A DNA stretch of 64,000 bases from Channa striata. Its lineage: Eukaryota; Chordata; Actinopteri; Anabantiformes; Channidae. A program made the translations under genes and the position numbers. The stretch covers positions 14,704,040 to 14,768,039 of the forward strand of contig CM065170.1 of NCBI GenBank assembly GCA_033026295.1. Reading direction: 5' to 3'. Below are positions 25,801 to 33,100 of the stretch, one piece after another (position 1 is the first letter of the stretch; the number at the start of each line of letters is the position of its first letter). The notes under the pieces are model-generated. The model had not been told where the DNA came from and did not search any database. It was given only the letters and a program-made list of their open reading frames with translations.

Positions 25801-28558
25801 TTATAAGAAAATTCTAATAAATTCTTTAAAAATTCTTTAACCTAGGACCATTTTAGCAACACATTTTTTCATTTCCCATTCTTTTTTCCAAGTGTAAGCA
25901 GTCCTCTTCCTTATGTTCCAAGATTAAGTGAACAAGCTCCAACAACATCAGTCATTTCCACTGTCTGTTAACTTATATTAGAAGACGCATTGCAAAAAAC
26001 TGTCAGTAGTGTTTGTTAGCTACCTGTTGACCAGCTGGTCAAACAGCAGGCTCTGATTGAGGTGTTCAAATTGGCTCTTCCTGACGCGGCAACTCCTCTT
26101 TAGCTCCACATGGCCATTCATGTGAGAGTGATCTCCACCTCCGCTTTCCTCATTGCGGTGACTCATATGGGCTGCAGCATTAATAAAAATTTAATTGGAG
26201 ACTGATCCTTTAATTGTTTCATCATCAACTGTATATATTTAATGTATGAATTAAAAACACTGAAAACGTTTGCATTACCATGCCCATTTTGCATTATGCG
26301 AGAGGACAGCCTAGAAATAAAACAACAAAGTAAAAACATGTATAAATAATTGCAGCGAGCACTAAAATTCAATCACATGTAACACTGTTACTTCAAGGTT
26401 AGGAATGTCTCTGCCATTGAGGTCTTAGTAAAAAAAAAAAAAAAAAAAACAGCATTCTAGACTTAATATGGCTTTTTCTTTGCACGAACAATGTACCAAA
26501 TTACATGACATTGCTTTTAAATATCACTCAGAGATATTTGTATTGAATAAGCTGCTGACCTGGTGCGGTAGGTGGGAAGGCCCCAGCTGACCCTTTGGGC
26601 CTTAGTTTGAGGGGATGGGGAGGTATCACTGGAGCTAGGCTCGGAGGCGGTCTGTCGCCGAGTCCGCTTAGAAGGGGGAGCCAATCGCGAGCTGTTGGGA
26701 CTGTTGACATCACTGCTGGGCTCCTTCTGTTAAACACAACACCAAAAGGTGAAGGGAGAAGGAGGAGAATGCAAACATTGCAATTAATCACAACATGTCT
26801 GGAGCAGAAAAGGAGAAGGCCAAATACCATTACAGCCTTAAATATTTTCATGAAGAATGAGACCTGTAAAATACTATACAAATCTATAATATTAAGCAAA
26901 CAACCATGAAAAGGGGTTTGAGAAGATTTGAAAAGAAAATTATATCTGTAACAACATTAGAAGTTCAAAAACAGGAGAATGCAAACTCCAAAACAGCAGA
27001 AACAGAACAGAGTCCTATAAGATAAATTACCTTATACCCAACTCTTCAGTGTGGCTTATGTTCTGAATCACAACACAGCACCAACCAGACATATGCCCTT
27101 GATGCTTACAACGTCACAGCTTAACTTCCCTGCTGATATGAAAGCATATCTCACTGTTGTCATAGGCAACTGTCTGCAATGCCTGCAGAAAGGTTTGTCT
27201 GAGTAACTGGATAGATAGACAATGACAGGCCAAAAAGTGCAACATGTACTAACAGGTTATGAATAAACAGAGGCAGTGTGAGAGGGGCAGCTTCTCATTT
27301 AGCCTTAAATGATTTTTAAACAGTCCTAAAAATGTCACCAATGGCCACTTTCAGCAACAGAGACTTCACAAAGGGAATAGGGAGTTTAAAGTACCACTAG
27401 ACGTTTATTAATGGAAGTTCCTTCTTGTAAAATTGCTGAAGTGTGAGGTGTATTAGTCTAAAGCCCCTTGATCACAGATCGCATTTTGTCGTGCCACAGT
27501 TATCCTTACGTGCTCTCCACGACAGTGGAGATAAGTCGAATTTTCGGAACCGCAATTCAAGTATAAACTCTCGCAAAACGTCCAATTACAGCTCAGGAAT
27601 GTGCAAATGACTGTCCATAAATTCTGTGATTAGTGAGTGTGTTGCTGTAATGATGGTTCAAACGCGGAAACACGGGACCCTCCGTCTTGCATAATATCAG
27701 TGTTTACATTCGGAGACAAAGGCTGTCAGACAGCCTGTTGGTCAGGCTAAGATCTAAAGCTATCAATCAAGTGGACATTTCGAACAAGTAGAAAACTATA
27801 ATTCGTTATAGCGTTATATCGGTGTAATGCAATGACCTGCTGTGTAAACCGGCTGTATTTGGAGCTTTTCGGGTATTTACAACAGAGTTCACCAAGTTCA
27901 GACTTGCTAAATACGGGACTGGAGCCAGCCAACTGTTGTGAACCTGGGACCCTTCCCCCACTGTAAGCTAGCTGTCGGGTTAGCTCCAACCTACAAACGC
28001 TAGCTTAACAATCGTTTTCTTACTTCACATTTAGGAAAATAAACACGACGAAACGTCCAAGATGGTGACACGAAGCACTGCTATTAGCACAATGTCAAAA
28101 CCCCGGTTGTCTTTATTTAGACGGGTAATTTGTGGGGACAATGGTGAAACAAGTCAGCCGGGTAAAATTGCCAAACACAAAGGGAACTCAACTTGGGGCT
28201 AGCCAGAGTTAACATCGCTAGCTTGTAATTTGACAGCTCTACAATACGTTCATTGCGGGTGACACGTATGTGACTCGCTGCAATCAGTCACTGTATCATG
28301 TATCTACGTGACTGGGAGGGTGTCAGGCTTGATACTGCCCGTTCCTTCGTGTGAATAATACATTATGTGGAGCACCTTGAGGCCACGGCTACGGCTAACG
28401 TTGCATAGCCAACTAGCAGAACTAGCTAGCTCGCCGGCAAAGAAAAGAAACCGGCTTACATGTTCCTCAGAGTTTGGCTCATGTCTCGACGACGACCTAG
28501 TCCTCGAGGAGATGAAGTGGCCGCTTCTCGGCCGTGAGCTCTTCCTTGTGTTCACCAT
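1..28558 (-). CDS. atad2b: ATAD2B, AAA+ ATPase/bromodomain chromatin protein (gene span, 3' end outside window)
   Basis: Nuclear two-AAA-domain protein with a bromodomain that reads acetylated histone tails, of the ATAD2/Yta7 family. Twenty-three coding exons join in frame into about 1,065 residues: a basic N-terminus, an acidic stretch (roughly residues 215-255), AAA1 with Walker A GPPGTGKT (417-424), Walker B IIFFDE (477-482), sensor GATNRLD (522-528) and RRPGRFDRE (535-543), a degenerate AAA2 (about 737-900), and a bromodomain (about 936-1050). The shelf motif next to the acetyl-lysine pocket reads NIF (961-963), as in ATAD2B; ATAD2 has RVF. The human protein is about 1,458 residues, so roughly 350-390 C-terminal residues are missing here. 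No exon for the conserved C-terminal block was found in 1-3,771, so the gene should continue past the left edge. The start ATG at 28,558 has a good context (A at -3, G at +4). Identification is very secure. Confidence 0.96.
627..674. repeat. (GA)n microsatellite
   Basis: About 24 uninterrupted GA units, preceded by a G-rich tract at 607-627. It is likely to vary in length. Confidence 0.97.
3772..3900 (-). CDS. atad2b: Tentative ATAD2B coding exon 24
   Basis: An open 43-codon segment between ACTGTAG and a strong GTGAGTAT donor. Its entry and exit phases match exon 23. It reads NFQAPAQLTAAPGTVATRKH and then HTAVEEQAKIST. The RK....VEE pattern weakly recalls human ATAD2B just after the bromodomain. 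The Ala/Thr/Pro-rich composition is typical of a disordered linker. It could be a chance ORF. Confidence 0.45.
4801..4832. repeat. (TAA)n microsatellite
   Basis: About ten TAA units in the intron between ATAD2B exon 23 and the tentative exon 24. Confidence 0.97.
5211..5265. repeat. Compound (TTA/ATT)n-(TTG)n microsatellite
   Basis: Imperfect TTATAA and ATT units grade into seven TTG units. On the minus strand it gives a spurious poly-Asn ORF. Confidence 0.95.
5932..6054 (-). CDS. atad2b: ATAD2B coding exon 23 (end of bromodomain)
   Basis: Encodes DKVIRHRACSLKDTAHAIFA and then AELDPEFDRMCEDIKEARRK, bromodomain helices B-C. Acceptor CTTTCTCAG. The only frame-compatible donor is GGA then GTAATA, which is weak, so the right-hand limit of this exon is less certain than the others. 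Confidence 0.93.
6055..9081. other. ATAD2B intron 22 (3.0 kb)
   Basis: Lies between the two halves of the bromodomain. It holds a fish-type interspersed repeat at about 8,560-8,770. A poly-C run (7,043-7,053) and a GTGTGTGTCTG stretch near 7,540 are the only other features seen. No missing coding segment is expected, because exons 22 and 23 join directly. Confidence 0.7.
8560..8770. mobile_element. MITE-like teleost interspersed repeat
   Basis: The ends carry imperfect inverted motifs: GCATGTCTTTATAG with TGTGGACAAA on the left, and TGTCCTCACAAATATAAAAA then GACAAACATGTGTG on the right. The middle is a GGTTAGGG/GGGTTTTAGGG-type stretch with TATTATGTCTATGAG. This arrangement is common in fish introns. 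It has no coding capacity. The boundaries are approximate and I assign no family. Confidence 0.55.
9082..9241 (-). CDS. atad2b: ATAD2B coding exon 22 (bromodomain core)
   Basis: Encodes VSDYLEVIQQPMDLSTVMTK and DLICSNALEYNPDKDPG. EYN holds the acetyl-lysine-binding asparagine (about residue 1018), so the reader pocket looks intact. Acceptor AATGTCAG; donor GGAG then GTGAGC. Confidence 0.97.
9343..9536 (-). CDS. atad2b: ATAD2B coding exon 21 (bromodomain start)
   Basis: Carries a Glu/Arg-rich helix, then NTLRELRLFLRDVTKRLATD and KRFNIFSKPVDIEE. This is bromodomain helix Z and the ZA loop. The NIF shelf triplet assigns the gene to ATAD2B rather than ATAD2. Acceptor CTTAACAG; donor GAG then GTAAGG, phase 0. 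Confidence 0.96.
9537..10816. other. ATAD2B intron 20
   Basis: A-rich sequence (notably 9,720-9,785). Contains a 16-bp tandem duplication at 10,415-10,446 (unit TGGGGATGTGTGTGAC). No coding segment is expected between exons 20 and 21. Confidence 0.7.
10415..10446. repeat. Two-copy 16-bp tandem repeat
   Basis: Two perfect adjacent copies of TGGGGATGTGTGTGAC inside ATAD2B intron 20. Confidence 0.9.
10817..10952 (-). CDS. atad2b: ATAD2B coding exon 20
   Basis: Encodes VRSIFQRTYGEVVTLCPPGE and then EDRKSFFYDLLLVQAARPP. The pattern ...EEDR.KFF..L...QA..PP is that of human ATAD2B right after AAA2. It is separated from exon 19 by a 6.45-kb intron. Acceptor AATACAG; donor AAAG then GTAATA. Confidence 0.93.
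12532..12795 (+). mobile_element. Decayed non-LTR retrotransposon (LINE) 3' end
   Basis: Despite many substitutions it follows the widespread fish LINE ORF2 terminus in order: a GTTGAGGTAGTCTGAGCATT block, GATGCCACCA, GGTGTCTGGGCCATGCCCAA, GGAGACC, CCAGGGCCCTCTGAGAATGC, CTTGGGATTGCAC, GCTGGAGGATGTGGCTAGGA, and a GATAAGG tail. The element is 5'-truncated and its frame is broken. I assign no subfamily; Rex/L2-type is the likely range. Confidence 0.7.
17353..17379. repeat. (TG)n microsatellite beside exon 19
   Basis: A GT-rich run with a CG interruption, about 28 bp from the donor end of ATAD2B exon 19 (on the minus strand a CA repeat just inside the intron). Confidence 0.9.
17407..17592 (-). 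CDS. atad2b: ATAD2B coding exon 19 (AAA2)
   Basis: Encodes VFREARRSIPSVVFMPHISE, then WWETVGDTVKSTFLTLLQDV and ETHYSQLSDE. It matches the AAA2 region; the Walker B-like strand VVFMPHI lacks the DE pair. Acceptor CTTATAG; donor GAG then GTAGGA, phase 0. Confidence 0.95.
17848..18034 (-). CDS. atad2b: ATAD2B coding exon 18 (degenerate AAA2)
   Basis: Encodes AYRPRLLLAGASGSGQSSHL and then PVHRLDLPTLYSVTAKTPEE. The P-loop position reads GASGSGQS (about 754-761), with Gln where Walker A has Lys, so AAA2 is unlikely to hydrolyse ATP; this is the family norm. Acceptor CTTCTAG; donor CAG then GTAATA, phase 0. Confidence 0.95.
18035..19377. other. ATAD2B intron 17
   Basis: Contains a (GT)n run at about 18,168-18,184 and a tRNA-derived SINE at 18,384-18,614. 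No other structure was seen. Confidence 0.7.
18384..18614 (+). mobile_element. tRNA-derived teleost SINE
   Basis: A 5' region with a Pol III B-box-like GGTTCGATCCC (18,413-18,423) is followed by GTGTCGAAGTGTCCTTGGGA, AGACACTGAACCCCCAGTTG and CTCCCGGTGGGCC. Then come a (TG)n linker (18,539-18,554) and the characteristic tail CGCTTTGGATAAAAGCGTCT with GCCAAATGACTAAATGTAAA. These blocks recur in fish SINEs. It lies in ATAD2B intron 17, antisense to the gene. Confidence 0.8.
19378..19528 (-). CDS. atad2b: ATAD2B coding exon 17 (inter-AAA linker)
   Basis: Encodes an acidic linker with EEDFYSDDDNDEGFASIYEV and ends HRPFLHFSS, like the PYLHF segment of human ATAD2B. It is less conserved than its neighbours. 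Acceptor GCGCTAG; donor CTC then GTAAGT. Confidence 0.88.
20176..20487 (-). CDS. atad2b: ATAD2B coding exon 16
   Basis: Largest exon (312 nt). It begins GYCGADIKALCTEAALVALR, then RRYPQIYGSSVKLKLDVTS and VPASQRALAPPGRALSPSIR, completing AAA1 and entering the linker to AAA2. It is GC-richer than the flanking introns. Acceptor TTCCTAG; donor ACACACG then GTAGGG. Confidence 0.96.
20649..20739 (-). CDS. atad2b: ATAD2B coding exon 15
   Basis: Encodes ARKQILEIHTRDWNPKLAEP and then FIEELAEKCV, the AAA1 small helical subdomain. Acceptor TTTCAG; donor GTCG then GTAAGA. Confidence 0.96.
20740..22098. other. ATAD2B intron 14
   Basis: AT-rich intron with poly-A runs at 20,781 and 21,985. No exon or recognisable repeat family seen. 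Confidence 0.65.
22099..22258 (-). CDS. atad2b: ATAD2B coding exon 14 (sensor 1, arginine fingers)
   Basis: Encodes SIVSTLLALMDGLDSRGEIV, sensor GATNRLD and the RRPGRFDRE arginine-finger motif. Acceptor TCTCCAG; donor AAC then GTAAGG, phase 0. Reading continues past the donor into intron and has no family match. Confidence 0.97.
23065..23153 (-). CDS. atad2b: ATAD2B coding exon 13 (AAA1 Walker B)
   Basis: Encodes AYLMRPSIIFFDEIDGLAPV and then RSSRQDQIHS. Walker B IIFFDE is complete, including the catalytic glutamate, so AAA1 keeps the residues for hydrolysis. Acceptor TTAACCAG; donor GTAAGA. Confidence 0.97.
23352..23526 (-). CDS. atad2b: ATAD2B coding exon 12 (AAA1 Walker A)
   Basis: Encodes GCLFYGPPGTGKTLVARALA with an intact Walker A (GPPGTGKT, residues 417-424), then FMRKGADCLSKWVGESERQL with the pore-loop and ESER region. 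ATP binding by AAA1 should be intact. Acceptor CCATCTAG; donor GTAAGA, phase 0. Confidence 0.97.
23753..23868 (-). CDS. atad2b: ATAD2B coding exon 11 (AAA1 start)
   Basis: Encodes VKFDSIGGLSKHIQSLKEMV and then VFPLLYPEIFEKFKIQPPR, the entry to the first AAA module just before Walker A. Acceptor CCTCAG; donor CCCAG then GTGAGA. Confidence 0.96.
23989..24100 (-). CDS. atad2b: ATAD2B coding exon 10
   Basis: Encodes CLPMNLTAEDLASGVLRDR and then VKVGASLADVDPMNLDSS, the conserved linker before AAA1. Acceptor TTTGACAG; donor TCT then GTAAGT, phase 0. Confidence 0.95.
24260..24361 (-). CDS. atad2b: ATAD2B coding exon 9
   Basis: Encodes VKKHAIHSSDTTSSSDEERF and then ERRKSKSMTRARNR, near identical to the family. 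Acceptor CTCCAG; donor ACAG then GTGATG; phase 2 at both ends. Confidence 0.94.
24632..24707 (-). CDS. atad2b: ATAD2B coding exon 8
   Basis: Encodes PVNRKQSNPSLFDTHRSPAR and then RSHIR, conserved before the AAA core. Acceptor CCTCCTCAG; donor AAG then GTTAGT; two bases carry over. Confidence 0.93.
24814..24963 (-). CDS. atad2b: ATAD2B coding exon 7 (acidic region)
   Basis: About thirty Glu/Asp-dominated residues are followed by ENDRPYNLRQRKTVQRYEAPP, a hallmark of ATAD2/ATAD2B. The acidic tract is low complexity and so varies in length between species. Acceptor TTTCAG; donor GTAATG. Confidence 0.95.
25149..25278 (-). CDS. atad2b: ATAD2B coding exon 6
   Basis: Encodes ENMDMYSRVKRRKSMRRNT, a probable basic nuclear-localisation-type cluster, and then the start of the acidic stretch (a run of Glu). 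Acceptor CTTTTAG; donor GTCAGT; one base is left for exon 7. Confidence 0.93.
25381..25480 (-). CDS. atad2b: ATAD2B coding exon 5
   Basis: Encodes TAEAVLQEMDNISSIRQNR and then EVERLRMWTGDTEE, almost identical to the family. The acceptor is TGTGTGCAG and the donor GAG then GTAAGT, phase 0. Confidence 0.94.
26024..26171 (-). CDS. atad2b: ATAD2B coding exon 4
   Basis: Encodes a segment with VELKRSCRVRKSQFEHLNQ followed by SLLFDQLVNS, conserved in the family. The acceptor is CTGCAG and the donor AACAG then GTAGCT. The split serine codon is finished by exon 5. Confidence 0.93.
26279..26310 (-). CDS. atad2b: ATAD2B coding exon 3 (32-nt microexon)
   Basis: Tiny exon reading RLSSRIMQNGH, with acceptor TTTCTAG and donor GTAATG. 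Its phases (2 in, 1 out) fit both neighbours, and RL...NGH matches the equivalent human segment. Confidence 0.85.
26430..26449. repeat. Poly-A tract (20 nt)
   Basis: An uninterrupted A run in ATAD2B intron 2. It could be a retroposon tail, but no body was recognised upstream. Confidence 0.9.
26560..26726 (-). CDS. atad2b: ATAD2B coding exon 2
   Basis: Starts KEPSSDVNSPNSS and contains APPSKRTRRQ, a basic Ser/Pro-rich segment like the PPAKRT region of human ATAD2B. The acceptor is TTTAACAG and the donor is CCAG then GTCAGC, leaving two bases to be completed by exon 3. A longer ORF in another frame of this strand is not coding. Confidence 0.9.
26727..28459. other. ATAD2B intron 1
   Basis: The exon 1-proximal 900 bases are CpG-richer than the other introns and continuous with the promoter. 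No coding exon seen; an ORF at 27,747-27,989 (-) has no homology. Confidence 0.6.
28460..28558 (-). CDS. atad2b: ATAD2B coding exon 1
   Basis: Encodes 33 residues starting MVNTRKSSRPRSGHF, the family's conserved N-terminal opening. It ends GAGGAACAT then GTAAGC, a phase 0 donor. It is shorter than the human exon 1, which carries a long Gly/Pro-rich insert. Confidence 0.93.
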
Positions 28559-28640
28559 GTTTTTTTCCTTTTGTGTGCCCTTGCTGAATCTCCCTAACCG
28601 GCTCCAAACACTGCCTCACTGAGCGCAGCATCGAGGCGCC

Positions 28641-28691
<51 letters not shown>

Positions 28692-28760
28692 ACTCTTTCT
28701 CCCTCTCACTCACTCACTCACTCTCTCTCACACACACGCTCTCTCTCTCTCTGTCTTTGG
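28559..28760 (-). promoter_or_regulatory. ATAD2B 5' UTR/proximal promoter with long (CT)n tract
   Basis: Directly upstream of the ATAD2B ATG. After about 80 bases of leader comes a roughly 110-bp CT-rich tract (28,643-28,754) that reads as (GA)n on the transcribed strand, broken by CACT and CACACA units. CpG-rich sequence continues into exon 1. No TATA box is obvious. The transcription start was not determined. Confidence 0.6.
28643..28754. repeat. (CT)n/(GA)n imperfect microsatellite
   Basis: Polypyrimidine tract with CT, CTTT, CACT and CA units, placed immediately 5' of ATAD2B. Confidence 0.95.
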
Positions 28761-30125
28761 CAGGTGCATTCAGTTTTGCTGACTGCATTATTGTCACAAC
28801 TACCTAGTACCTGAAACAATATTGCCAATTTTCAAAATTCTTAACTTTGCTGTAATTATAATGCATTTCGTCCAAGTTATTGAATATTTAGAATCATTCT
28901 GCACACAAACTTCAGGCAGAAACATCACATTTTTATATGCTTAATGTTTAACACTGATCTGTTTGATAAGGCCAAGTTTACTGTGAAATAGATTTAACAT
29001 TAAGCAAAGTCCTTTCAAAAAACTGCTCTCAGTCTTTCCTGAACTCTTCCACTGGACAGTGGGGTGTCACCCACTCCCTAAAACACCACTGGATGTAAAA
29101 GAACAACTGCAGACTCGCAAGAAGAGATTGAGTAAAACATTTTAAAAGATGCCAACTGAGATTCTTTATTCATCTGTTTCATATTGCAGTCTCACAGTAA
29201 AATATTTACGTTAATCAACATGTCAGTGCCATTACAATCCTTATATCACTGTGTTGTTGGTAACAGTTTAAGTATTTTCTGATGTAGACCATGGTTAGAT
29301 CAGAATGGCTGAAAATGCACATGGCTTTATTTGTCAAAAGTTAAGCTCTGTTTGCTCATTGAAGGTTCATCGTTATAAGTCCAATGCCCAGATGTTTTGG
29401 GGTACATTGAAACAAATTACAGTTTATTACCTGCTTTAGACAATCATAAATAGATAGACAGATAGATTAACTGACTGATTAACAGATTGATATATGCTAT
29501 GACTGTGAGTGTGACTCCTATGGCATTTAATACTGCATCCACTGGAAAGCATGTGCACCGCTTGGCAGTTTGGTGTCACTACGACAAGTGGAGTCGACTT
29601 ACGGCTGTGTGACATCACACATATTGCTCAGCAGAAAGTCGCTGCCTGAAACTTATGGCTGCAGATGTGTAGCCTCGGCCGGACTCAGCGACAAAGCACG
29701 GACTGGTAAATCTGGTAAATCAGCATTTGACCTTATTATACGCATGCTAATCACCATTGACTGTGTCTGACTGTATATGAGCCATGTTATCATACACAGA
29801 TCCTGTGTCGTTGGCTCCACGTACGTCCGTGGCTCCCTCACGCCCACTTACATAATTAACGTTAAAGCTACTAGCTGCTTTTTTCCTTCGATGGTGCTTC
29901 GATTGGATCCGTTTGGAGCATCTTAAAAGCATTTTAACACATTGACACTGCAGATTGTGAATATATGAAGCAGGGAGCTAATAAAGGTTAGCTCAAAAAT
30001 ACAGCCACAACAATAAAACCACATGGTGCATTTAATGCTGTGGCTGCAGCCCCAACAAGCCACGACATCCCAGTTGTTCAGCCCAATTTCTAGTGTATAT
30101 GTCATTATATGCCTTTTTCCTTTAG
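28761..30125. promoter_or_regulatory. ATAD2B-UBXN2A head-to-head intergenic region with probable UBXN2A 5' exon
   Basis: The ATAD2B and UBXN2A start codons are 1.6 kb apart on opposite strands. The UBXN2A leader should start within about 29,500-29,900, where CpG density rises. Two candidate donors (GTAAAT) occur in tandem at 29,705 and 29,714. The acceptor for the first coding exon is at 30,125. The exact first exon cannot be set without transcript data. Confidence 0.5.
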
Positions 30126-30144
30126 ATGGAAAACACAGGACGTC

Positions 30145-30188
30145 ATGAAAGAGATTGACACTGTGGGAGGCGAGAAAGATGAAAATTG
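30145..30188 (+). CDS. ubxn2a: UBXN2A coding exon 1
   Basis: Encodes MKEIDTVGGEKDEN plus two bases of a Trp codon. The acceptor TTTAG is at 30,125 and the donor GTAAGT at 30,189. The upstream ATG at 30,126 is out of frame and stops at 30,158, so 30,145 is chosen by homology. Confidence 0.93.
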
Positions 30189-33100
30189 GTAAGTCTCAAA
30201 TTTATTGCATATTTGTCTGTGTCCTAAAAGAACACAGTTTAAAAGATCCCATAAATCGTATGGCACAGTTGCTGTGAATGAGCATTTTTTTTTAGTGTAG
30301 CAGTAAAAAATCAGTCAATGACAAACACCGCGTGACTGTAGGCTATGTATAATGACTGAAGTTCATTTACGGTTCCTCAAGGGTTGTCAATGAAGAAAAT
30401 GAAGATGAGACTTCAATGAGACGTAGTTTCTCGGTGGAAGACCTCCTCGATGAGGTGGAGAAGATTTGTTACGATGCCTCAGGGACATCAAAGGTCACAA
30501 ACACATTCACCTGAATAAATCACCAAAGCCCTGTCTCTGCAAACGTGCATTTCACCGCCATTAACGCAAAACTCTTTTGAAATGTGTTTTGTGTAATTTG
30601 CATGACATCGTCATGGATGTATAGACAAAACCCAAGTTGATAATCAAGTAAGAATCAGCGTAAACTTTTTTTGTGGCCTTTAATCCAGGTGGAGATGGTT
30701 GTGAGGCTGTGGAAGGATGGGTTCACTGTTAACGATGAGGAGTTTCGTAGCTACTCGATACAAGAGAACCAAGATTTCCTGGATGCAATCAAGAGGGGGT
30801 GAGTTAAATTTACTCATTCCATGATTTTCTTAAAGCCATATAAAGTAAGATTTTCTTGCCTTAGCATAAAAAGGGCCTATAATTATCTTGGTGTGATAGA
30901 CTTGTTGGCTATTACCATTGATGATTATGTTGCTGTTAGTTTTCGTTTTTAGTAACTCACCTTCTGATGTTTACATTAAGACTTAGTGCAAATGGCCTGT
31001 GTTACAACTTTAACTTCCTGGCTGAAAAAGCAGTGTTGTTATGACAATGACTTTGATGTTACTTCATCAAAAGATGTTTCTGTTCATTTTGGGGGTTAAA
31101 TAAAAGTGACTTGTATCCGTTGGAAACCATAATCTGTACCATAGATCTATAGATTCATCCAGGTAACATAACATAATAACAATATATACATAACATGATA
31201 ATCCTTTAATTACAACATACCCGTGTCATATAGGATATGCGCTTATGCTTTAAAACATGTGTATGTTAGCATTTGTGTTGCATAGATATTGTTGTAAAAC
31301 AAAAACTTAAAAATTACAAAACATGTTTAGCTCTCTTGGCATGCTCACTCACTGTTCCTCAAATTTTTAGTTAAAGGCTTTTTTAATGTCAGTGACATAA
31401 AATTTCTGATCATAGCTAGACACCAAGAGCAGAACCTGTGTTGAGGGAAACAGGGTCTAAACAGGGTACGGCAACAAAAGCAGAATATTCACATATGTGT
31501 TTGAGACAGGTATATGTACATATACCGTATCCATGTGTGTATATATAGATATCTGAATTCTGTATGAAACTTATATGCAGCATAATGTCTGTCCTTGCTT
31601 TGATTCACTGGTTTTCTATCAGTCCCTAAAGGGAAATTAGCACCACAAGCAGGCAAAATATTAAGAAAAAGCATAATGCTCATTAGTGCTCATTTACGAT
31701 CTTTAATCTTTCCCAGGGAGCTTCCGGCAGAGTGGGAGAGCAGAGCAGAAGAGGAGGAGCTGGAAATTAGTGTGGAGGATCTGACAGAAGAAAATTATGT
31801 TCCGAAGAAAAAGGCCTTTCACCCATTCAGTGGTCGAGGATACCGGCTTGGCAGGTGGGAGGAGATTGGATCAATTACTAAGAAAAAAGTTACATGTTAG
31901 AATGTTTCGTATGTTGATATGTTTTACCTTGGATCTAAAGTGTTTTATGTCTTAACTTTTATGATAATATACTACTTCACGCCACTAGGTGTCTCTCTAA
32001 GTACAGATATAAAAAGGCCACAGGCAAATCTGACCAGAAAAAGTGAGAGTCTCAGCATGTTCAAAACATCACTGTATTAAAACTACTGTCTAGAGAGTCC
32101 AAAACTATTTAGTATGAGATTTTGTTTTCCCGCACTCGACAAATGTTAGTCATAAAAACACGCATGACATATGCAGCGTGTGTTTCTATTTGGTTTTTAG
32201 TCTGCTATTTATTTGTATTCTGTTCCCAGTGTTGCACCCAGAGTAGTGGCCAGGTCACCATCTGTGCATGAGGATGGAGAATCTCCTCCTATTCCCATGG
32301 TAACACTAGACCACGCCCTTCCTGTTACCTCCCTGCAGATCTGGTTGGCTGACGGCAGAAGATTGGTGCAAAGATTTAACCTATCACACCGGTGTGTATC
32401 ACAACATCTGGGTCAAAACCCTTTACATTTCAATCTGTGAGCTTGATATCATCAGATAATATTAAATCAATAAAGAAAGACTAAGTTTTCGGTGTAAGGA
32501 ATACCTCGATTCTCTCTACTCCTGCTCCGCTGTCTGCAAATAGCAGCATCAAGCATCCCTGGAAAGAAGTAGTGTGAGGAATGACAAAAGATTTTTGTTT
32601 GTACTAGCCTGGGAGGCGGTGCGGAGCTTTGTTTGAGGATTATATAATTCTTTGTTCTAGTCTGGTGTTTGAAGGAATGGTGCATGTTATATCCCCTGCC
32701 ACAGTGCATGGGGCTGCAGAAAACATAATCTGAGATGTAGCAACAGAGTGGATCTATAAAATCCCCGGAGAGGGATTGCGTAACTCTGATGCCGCATTTT
32801 ATATAACAGGGTTAGTAGCTGAAGGAACGACTGGACTGAACCCCTCCAACCTTCAGCTAGTCACTGTCTGTGAGGAGTAGGGCTGCTATAGGATCACTTG
32901 TGTATGCAGCGGCGATATTAATAATAGATGATGTTGCTAGAATAGATGTTTGCAGAAATCACGTGTCCAAAGACAGAGTAGTGTATCAGACAGAAATGAC
33001 AATTGCAATAAATATATTATCACTGACATCTTCAGTGGTGAACATTTCAATACTATTTCTTTGCTGATCGTTTTTACATATATAACCCTGTTTCCATTCT

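Noticed and set aside
31980..31994. CCACTAGGTGTC in UBXN2A intron 4 as a CTCF site
   Set aside because: It deviates from the core at the GGGGGC positions; too weak to list without scoring.
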